DNA of 64,000 nucleotides from an uncultured Flavobacteriales bacterium. GTDB lineage: Bacteria > Bacteroidota > Bacteroidia > Flavobacteriales_G > Salibacteraceae. Where the stretch lies: contig CALCCE010000138.1 of assembly GCA_937899835.1 (NCBI GenBank), forward strand, positions 62,001 through 126,000, given 5' to 3'. Shown one piece after another: positions 59,901 to 64,000 of the stretch. The notes below the pieces were generated by a model. It did no database searches. It was not told the DNA's origin and worked only from the letters and a program-made list of their open reading frames with translations. The translations under genes and the position numbers were made by a program. Position 1 is the first letter of the stretch; the number at the start of each line of letters is the position of its first letter.

Positions 59901-62563
59901 TACACCTTTACCTGAAGCCCTTTGCGGGAAGCCTTTTTGCCAAATTGATCAACGGTAGCAACTTCGATGGTGTGGTCTTCATCCGTCACCAGGGTACCGC
60001 GGTACATGCTGCCTTTGGGCACTTTGATACCCACATAATGACTAAAGGGAGAATAATTGATTGAAAAACGATCGATGCTAAATCCTCCACCCTCTTCAAA
60101 AACCTTGGTGGTAAAAAGCGCTTTGAGCATGCCAGGTGCGTTTTTTCCGTAGGCAATCACCGGGTCGAGGCTGGCTTCTCCTTTTTCGTCGAGTCGATCT
60201 TCGAAAATGGTTTCTTCTTCCGAATACAGGCTGCGAATGGGGTCGTCGAAATGGTATTTTTTAAATCCTTTGAACCGGGTACGCATTTGGTTCACCGTAA
60301 GATCTACTTTGGCCTTCAGGTTTCGGGCAATGGCACCGTGCAACCATTTCACCTGTAGTTTGCCTACTACTTCATCATCTTCGGCTGCCACGAGGTCTTT
60401 TCCAAAATCCAGGTAGATTTTCAAGCGGTTGGGTTTCACCGTTTCCACCTTAAGGTATTTGGTGTAGGTGCGGTTTCCCACTTTTACGATGGCCCGGTAG
60501 TTTCCGGTAGGCGCCTCTGCATCGGTAGTGGTTCTAAAATCGTACATCCCATTCACCGACCGCGTCTCTATTTTTTTGTGGACGAGCCGCCCTCTGGGGT
60601 CGTACAAGCTAAAGGCAATGGGATGATTTTTGGGAAGCAACTGGTCGGCATCTTCCATCATGAAGGTGAGAAAAAGAGAATCTCCGGGCCGCCATACGCC
60701 ACGTTCTCCATAGATCAAGCCTTTGATGCCCTCACGCACCTGAGCTCCCGAAACATCGAACTTGCTCAGGGAAAGTGACCTTCCGTCCTCCATTTTGAGG
60801 TAGCCTTTTTGGCTTCCTTTGCTGGCCACTATCAAAAAGGGTTTTTCGGGCAATTCCTGGGTCAGCATACCTTCGGCATTGGTAGTGCCCGTAGCGATGT
60901 GGCGTTGTTGGTAGTTGTAAAATTCGATGGCCACACCAGCTTTAGGCTGAGTCGACAGCAAGTCGTTGGTGATGACATGCACCTTGCGGTCGGCACCCAT
61001 TTTGGCAATGATGCCCAAATCGGAAGCCAGGATATTGCGCGCCCGTGAGCGGTGGCGGTAATACATGTCGTGGCAAGGGTTGTCGTGCTCCCGATAATCG
61101 TAGTTGAAGTCGTTCCAATAATCGTCCTGACGGTAACGGGAATTGGGCCAACTGCCTCCATCACTTTTGATTTCCAAGGTCTGTAAATCGGTATTGGCGG
61201 TGGGTTCGCACGCACTGTAGGCGGCATACTCTTTTCGGCACCGCAATTCTACCCGATAGATCACCCCGGGTTGCACATCGATCAGTTCATCCAACTTGAT
61301 GGAGTAGTGTTGCCACTCTTGCAACTCAGGACTGTTTCGCTCTCCTAAATGAATGCGCTTTTTTGCCAGGTGGTGCCCTACGCGCTCCAATTGCCATACG
61401 CCCTCCAGGTTGTTCACCTGCAAAAACTGCTGCACATTGTCCTCGTAGATTTGAGTAATGAAAACATCTACCGCCGTGAGGCCCACCGCTTCAAAGGGAA
61501 AGAGCAGCCCTTGGGTTTTGGGCAAAATGGCACCCTTACCCACCATTCGAAAATCGGGTTTGAGCTCTTCAAAATTCAACGTACGCTCCTCTTCTTCCGG
61601 CAGGGTATAGCCTTTGGCGTTTTTCACTTGTTCGGTAACCACCAAATTGAATTGGCCCGAGAGGCGGCTTTGGGGATAAAGGGTGACATGGTTGCCTTCA
61701 ATGGCGTAGGTCACGTTGTATTCGTTCAACAAAAAGAGCTTTCCCTCCAAAGATTGCTTGGGCAACAATGGGTCGGAAAAACTTACCCGAACGTATTGCT
61801 CGGGCTGTTGTACCACCTGCACTTGCGTGATTTTAAATTCGCCCAAGGCAGGTACTTCGATTTCACGCTTTGAACTGTTGCCTAAGCCAAGTGCATCGCC
61901 GTCCCACTCCACCAACAATTGGCCTTTCTTCTGCCTTCTGGCGATGCTGTCTACCGTAAAATAGTGCGTGTTGCCATGGTGGTGATTCCATCGAATGCTC
62001 AAGTTTTTTTGGTCTTGGCTGGCCTGCATGAGCTTTTCTACCGCCATAGAGTCGGCCTCGTCAAAGGTGACCACACGTCCGGTAAGCTTTTGCCATTCAG
62101 ATTCCTCGGCCGAATACCCCTTCAAACCATCGAGGTATACCTTGAACCCCTGATCCATGGTTTTGAATTGAAACGAAAACGTTTGCAAGGCCTCCGGCAC
62201 TTCCAGCAACTCATCGAGTTGAAAATCGACATCGTAGGTTTGGCCGTGCTTCAGGGGTTTATTTGGCGTGTATTCTATGGTTCTTTGGTCCACCCACCGC
62301 GCGGTTCCCGATACAGAAGGCGTGAAATCGAACAAATCGGCATCCAGCTCTTCGCCAGGCTTCACTGGCTTGGGATAGTCGGAGGTCAATCGAATCCGAA
62401 TGGAGGATTTGGCCGGAATGACTCCCGAAGAAAACGCAGTAATGTATGATCCAAATGCCGGATCAATTTCCGGTGCGCGGGAACGGTTGCGGTTACAAGA
62501 ACCAAAAACGAAGAGGAGCGACAAAAGTCCGATCAATGAAAGTGTGGTGCGTGTAAAATGCAT
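56993..62563 (-). CDS. Alpha-2-macroglobulin family lipoprotein
   Basis: 1856 residues from ATG 62563, preferred over the ATG at 62605 because it gives a lipoprotein signal (LIGLLSLLFVFGSC, Cys near residue 23) and follows a weak promoter-like CAAGAATA. The family layout is MG-type beta domains (about 25-1100), then an A2M domain with bait-like region (KSSFRPF-type region replaced here by WPYWARANRTVNEFATMLNF), and the thioester domain with GCLEQ near residue 1391. The thioester-forming Cys-x-Glu-Gln is intact, so covalent trapping of proteases is plausible. In other bacteria this protein works with PBP1C to protect and repair the envelope. It is outer-membrane- or inner-membrane-anchored in the periplasm. 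Confidence 0.93.
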   Translation of the reverse strand: MHFTRTTLSLIGLLSLLFVFGSCNRNRSRAPEIDPAFGSYITAFSSGVIPAKSSIRIRLTSDYPKPVKPGEELDADLFDFTPSVSGTARWVDQRTIEYTPNKPLKHGQTYDVDFQLDELLEVPEALQTFSFQFKTMDQGFKVYLDGLKGYSAEESEWQKLTGRVVTFDEADSMAVEKLMQASQDQKNLSIRWNHHHGNTHYFTVDSIARRQKKGQLLVEWDGDALGLGNSSKREIEVPALGEFKITQVQVVQQPEQYVRVSFSDPLLPKQSLEGKLFLLNEYNVTYAIEGNHVTLYPQSRLSGQFNLVVTEQVKNAKGYTLPEEEERTLNFEELKPDFRMVGKGAILPKTQGLLFPFEAVGLTAVDVFITQIYEDNVQQFLQVNNLEGVWQLERVGHHLAKKRIHLGERNSPELQEWQHYSIKLDELIDVQPGVIYRVELRCRKEYAAYSACEPTANTDLQTLEIKSDGGSWPNSRYRQDDYWNDFNYDYREHDNPCHDMYYRHRSRARNILASDLGIIAKMGADRKVHVITNDLLSTQPKAGVAIEFYNYQQRHIATGTTNAEGMLTQELPEKPFLIVASKGSQKGYLKMEDGRSLSLSKFDVSGAQVREGIKGLIYGERGVWRPGDSLFLTFMMEDADQLLPKNHPIAFSLYDPRGRLVHKKIETRSVNGMYDFRTTTDAEAPTGNYRAIVKVGNRTYTKYLKVETVKPNRLKIYLDFGKDLVAAEDDEVVGKLQVKWLHGAIARNLKAKVDLTVNQMRTRFKGFKKYHFDDPIRSLYSEEETIFEDRLDEKGEASLDPVIAYGKNAPGMLKALFTTKVFEEGGGFSIDRFSINYSPFSHYVGIKVPKGSMYRGTLVTDEDHTIEVATVDQFGKKASRKGLQVKVYQLNWRWWWDSYGENMANYIARSSTRMILDTLVNTKEGKGQFKLRINRPKWGRFLVRVTDPQSGHSCGKIVYIDWPYWARANRTVNEFATMLNFSSDKEKYSVGEAVKVTFPSSTKGRALVCVENGSRILKKFWVETEQGETRFEVPTTSEMAPNVFVHVSLLQPHQETANDLPIRLYGVIPVLVEDPLSHLQPEIITQKVWRPETKVKVQVKEKEGRNMTYTLAVVDEGLLDLTRFSTPDPWKHFYAKEALGVRTWDLYDQVMGAYGGELNKILSVGGDGENGPAKKQKANRFKPMVRFVGPFELKAGKTGTHTIDVPNYVGSVRVMVVARQEEAYGHTDATVAVRKPLMVLATLPRVLGPGETVQLPVNVFAMEKQVKNVQIAVETNQMLQSQGNTTANIQFDAVGDQVVNFELKVPKKVGIGKVKVQVSSGKETAYHEIEIDVRSPNPPVMNVLETVIQPGESWEAPFGFTGVSGTEKGTMEISTMPAIDLGRRLKYLIGYPHGCLEQTTSRAFPQLYLADVLHLNNDFREEIDFNIRAALQKLSNFQQSEGSFTYWPGESYYSSWGTNYAGHFMLEAERLGYALPDGMKSTWIQAQKRLSREWTAKWSYRSGYYSYRSAVITQAYRLFTLALANSPELGAMNRLREEASLSLQARWRLAAAYHLAGQPEVAKELVASYDFKIDDYIELSYSYGCRYRDEGMILEALCLMGDETNAAVLAKTVASHLSSRRWLNTQATSFCLIGISRFLGSVPITENMRYTYRLGQQSEQHENRQSVLHQQALPQKLVADSSQLTITNDGKGILYVRLLMEGVPITGDQSRAANNLSIDIDYETMDGEPLDPSRIEQGTDFAAVVTVRNPGVRGHLADMALTQVFPSGWEIHNDRMDLGVRNTDANSHYQYRDIRDDRINTYFWLESHHSVQYRVRLNATYKGRFYMPTIMAESMYDRTINAREPGQWVEVIDSGG

Positions 62564-62713
62564 GGCAGTTGAAATTGCAGTACACCACAAGAATACCCGG
62601 TTCATACGGGGTTTATGAGGTCATTTGAGTAGGCGCTTCATTGGATTTATTATTTGCAATCCTCCTTCAATTATTTGATTTCAGGAACTTCAGGTTGGGA
62701 CCTGCGTAGGAGT

Positions 62714-63535
62714 ATGGGAACAAAAAGCGGTTCCTCCTGTTTCGAATACACGTTGTTACATTACATCACACATCTACACGAAAATCCAAAAGCACCATGG
62801 GTAACCATGGTTCATGGTGCCGGAGGCAGCAGTTCCATTTGGTTCCGTCAGTTGCGGGATTACCGCAAACATTTTCACGTATTGATGGTGGACCTGCGTG
62901 GCCATGGCAAATCCAAAGGCCAGGTTTACGAAAAACTGAAGCGCTACACCTTCGATGTCATTAGTGACGAGGTGGTAGAAGTACTCAATCACCTCAACAT
63001 CCGGAAAAGCCATTTCGTAGGAATCTCCCTCGGAACAGTAGTCATTCGGGAAATTGCTGAACGTTTTCCTGATAGGGTACAAAGCATGGTATTGGGTGGA
63101 GCCGTAATGAAGCTCAACTTAAGGGGTCAGGTTTTGATGCGCCTAGGAGTACTGTTAAAATCAGTGCTGCCCTATTTGTTGTTGTACAAGTTTTTTGCCT
63201 TCATCATCATGCCGCGCAAGACGCACCGCGAATCGCGCAACCTCTTTGTAAACGAAGCGCGGAAACTCTATCAAAAAGAATTCATCCGGTGGTTTACACT
63301 GGCTTCTCAGGTCAATCCACTGTTGGCTTTTTTCAGAATCAAGGATTGCGGCATTCCTACACTTTACGTTATGGGAGAGCAAGATCACATGTTTTTGCCC
63401 TCCATTTCGCGCCTGGTGAAAGACCATACCTCCTCACGCCTGCACGTGATCCCCGATTGTGGCCATGTGGTGAACGTGGAACGCCCCAAAGATTTCAACC
63501 GCGAAACGGTTGGGTTCATGCTGGGAATTGGTTGA
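62714..63535 (+). CDS. Alpha/beta hydrolase
   Basis: 273 residues from ATG 62714; the TTG at 62654 is less likely. Hydrolase landmarks: oxyanion loop VHGAGGSSSIWFRQL near 32-46, VDLRGHGKS near 60-68, nucleophile elbow FVGISLGTVV with Ser near 103, the acid Asp in GEQDHMFLP near 222, and the catalytic His in DCGHVVNVERP near 253. The cap region (about 120-200) is helical and basic (LLLYKFFAFIIMPRKTHRES). It is a soluble serine hydrolase of the fold 2 kind; substrate unknown. It is divergent from the alpha-2-macroglobulin gene and may be in an operon with the gene at 63560. Confidence 0.9.
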   Translation: MGTKSGSSCFEYTLLHYITHLHENPKAPWVTMVHGAGGSSSIWFRQLRDYRKHFHVLMVDLRGHGKSKGQVYEKLKRYTFDVISDEVVEVLNHLNIRKSHFVGISLGTVVIREIAERFPDRVQSMVLGGAVMKLNLRGQVLMRLGVLLKSVLPYLLLYKFFAFIIMPRKTHRESRNLFVNEARKLYQKEFIRWFTLASQVNPLLAFFRIKDCGIPTLYVMGEQDHMFLPSISRLVKDHTSSRLHVIPDCGHVVNVERPKDFNRETVGFMLGIG

Positions 63536-63559
63536 GCCATTTTCCTTTCCTTTGCTTTC

Positions 63560-64000
63560 GTGAAGAAAGCAACGCTTTATTTCCTCCTCATCCTCTATTT
63601 AACGGTTCCTCTACTTGTGGTTGAATTCTTTTTCGATTCACCGGATGGATGGGAGTTCAACCTTACTTTTGGCGTTCAAATTGCCCTTTTAGGAATAGTG
63701 TACCTGTGGGGAAGTACCAAAGAAAAAAGGGATGCCAAAAAGCACTCCGAAAAAGCCGCTTCGGCCCTGAAGGAATGGCTTGAAAAGGCGACTCCCTATC
63801 CAGTCAATTTAAGAACGTGCGAAATGGTGCGTTCCTCCTCCTACCAAGAAAATGAAAACGAACTTCGGTACCACGAAGAAGCAGCCTTGACCGGATTGAG
63901 CGACCCTGAACCCGAAGTGCAGCTCGTTAACTCCACCCGCCTCAAATGGACCACCGATGATCCTGAAATAAGGGGTACCTATTGGAGTGCTGTCCTATAC
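63560..64000 (+). CDS. Membrane-anchored protein of unknown function, truncated by window edge
   Basis: The frame opens at GTG 63560 and stays open for 147 codons to the right edge, so the C-terminus is missing. It begins VKKATLYFLLILYLTVPLLV, then a second hydrophobic segment (FGVQIALLGIVYLWG), giving two membrane helices within the first 50 residues. A charged cytoplasm- or periplasm-like part follows (KEKRDAKKHSEKAASALKEW, ENENELRYHEEAALTGLSDP). No family that I recognise. It is 24 bp after the alpha/beta hydrolase, so co-transcription is plausible. Confidence 0.6.
   Translation, partial: MKKATLYFLLILYLTVPLLVVEFFFDSPDGWEFNLTFGVQIALLGIVYLWGSTKEKRDAKKHSEKAASALKEWLEKATPYPVNLRTCEMVRSSSYQENENELRYHEEAALTGLSDPEPEVQLVNSTRLKWTTDDPEIRGTYWSAVLY

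Overview
The window reads as an ordinary chromosomal segment of a Bacteroidota bacterium. The evidence is family content and promoters. It has an alternative complex III operon, a DUF3098 protein, DUF2723, two type IX secretion (T9SS) adhesin plus PorP/SprF pairs with gliding-motility-type C-termini, a Y_Y_Y/LytS-type sensor with a LytTR regulator, and many -7 boxes of the Bacteroidota form TAnnTTTG (here also TAnnTTCG). I see no phage, insertion sequence, CRISPR array or rRNA; there is one tRNA (Gln). I cannot fix the genus from sequence alone.

Layout. Positions 1-5449 (minus) carry actA-actB-actC of alternative complex III, the quinol to cytochrome c/oxidase step of respiration; actC runs off the left edge. 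A SPOR-domain envelope protein follows (5750-6283, plus). The rimP-nusA-infB operon (11054 to 6364, minus) has an unusual leader: a good promoter, a 12-codon reading frame and a terminator-like hairpin overlapping the apparent start of rimP. Positions 11120-15831 hold a 20-repeat MORN-type secreted protein, a small secreted protein, a DUF3098/sigma/anti-sigma-like operon and two unknown genes. Positions 16003-18657 hold an unrecognised two-gene operon and two tandem paralogous small secreted proteins, each preceded by a pair of 16-bp palindromes spaced exactly 29 bp. A gene-poor stretch, tRNA-Gln, a DUF2723 glycosyltransferase-like protein, a polysaccharide deacetylase and an ArsR/persulfide-dioxygenase pair follow.

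Positions 26325-46980 (all minus) are the most distinctive region. A 573-aa T9SS adhesin with its PorP/SprF partner, then an ECF sigma factor with a protein combining an inner-membrane helix and an outer-membrane-barrel-like C-terminus, then a 4880-residue adhesin with about 53 SprB-like repeats and a second PorP/SprF protein. The giant adhesin shows layered repeat structure (an A/B alternation over about 25 units and four-unit blocks) and a roughly 200-residue domain inserted within one repeat.

Positions 47104-64000 hold penicillin-binding protein 1C, a propeller histidine kinase and LytTR regulator, an OmpA-family protein, two membrane proteins of unknown role, a secreted unknown protein, a GC-rich cluster of hairpins, a large alpha-2-macroglobulin lipoprotein, an alpha/beta hydrolase and a truncated membrane protein. 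The overall theme is envelope biology: respiration, T9SS export of surface adhesins, envelope-linked sigma factors, and cell-wall repair or defence.
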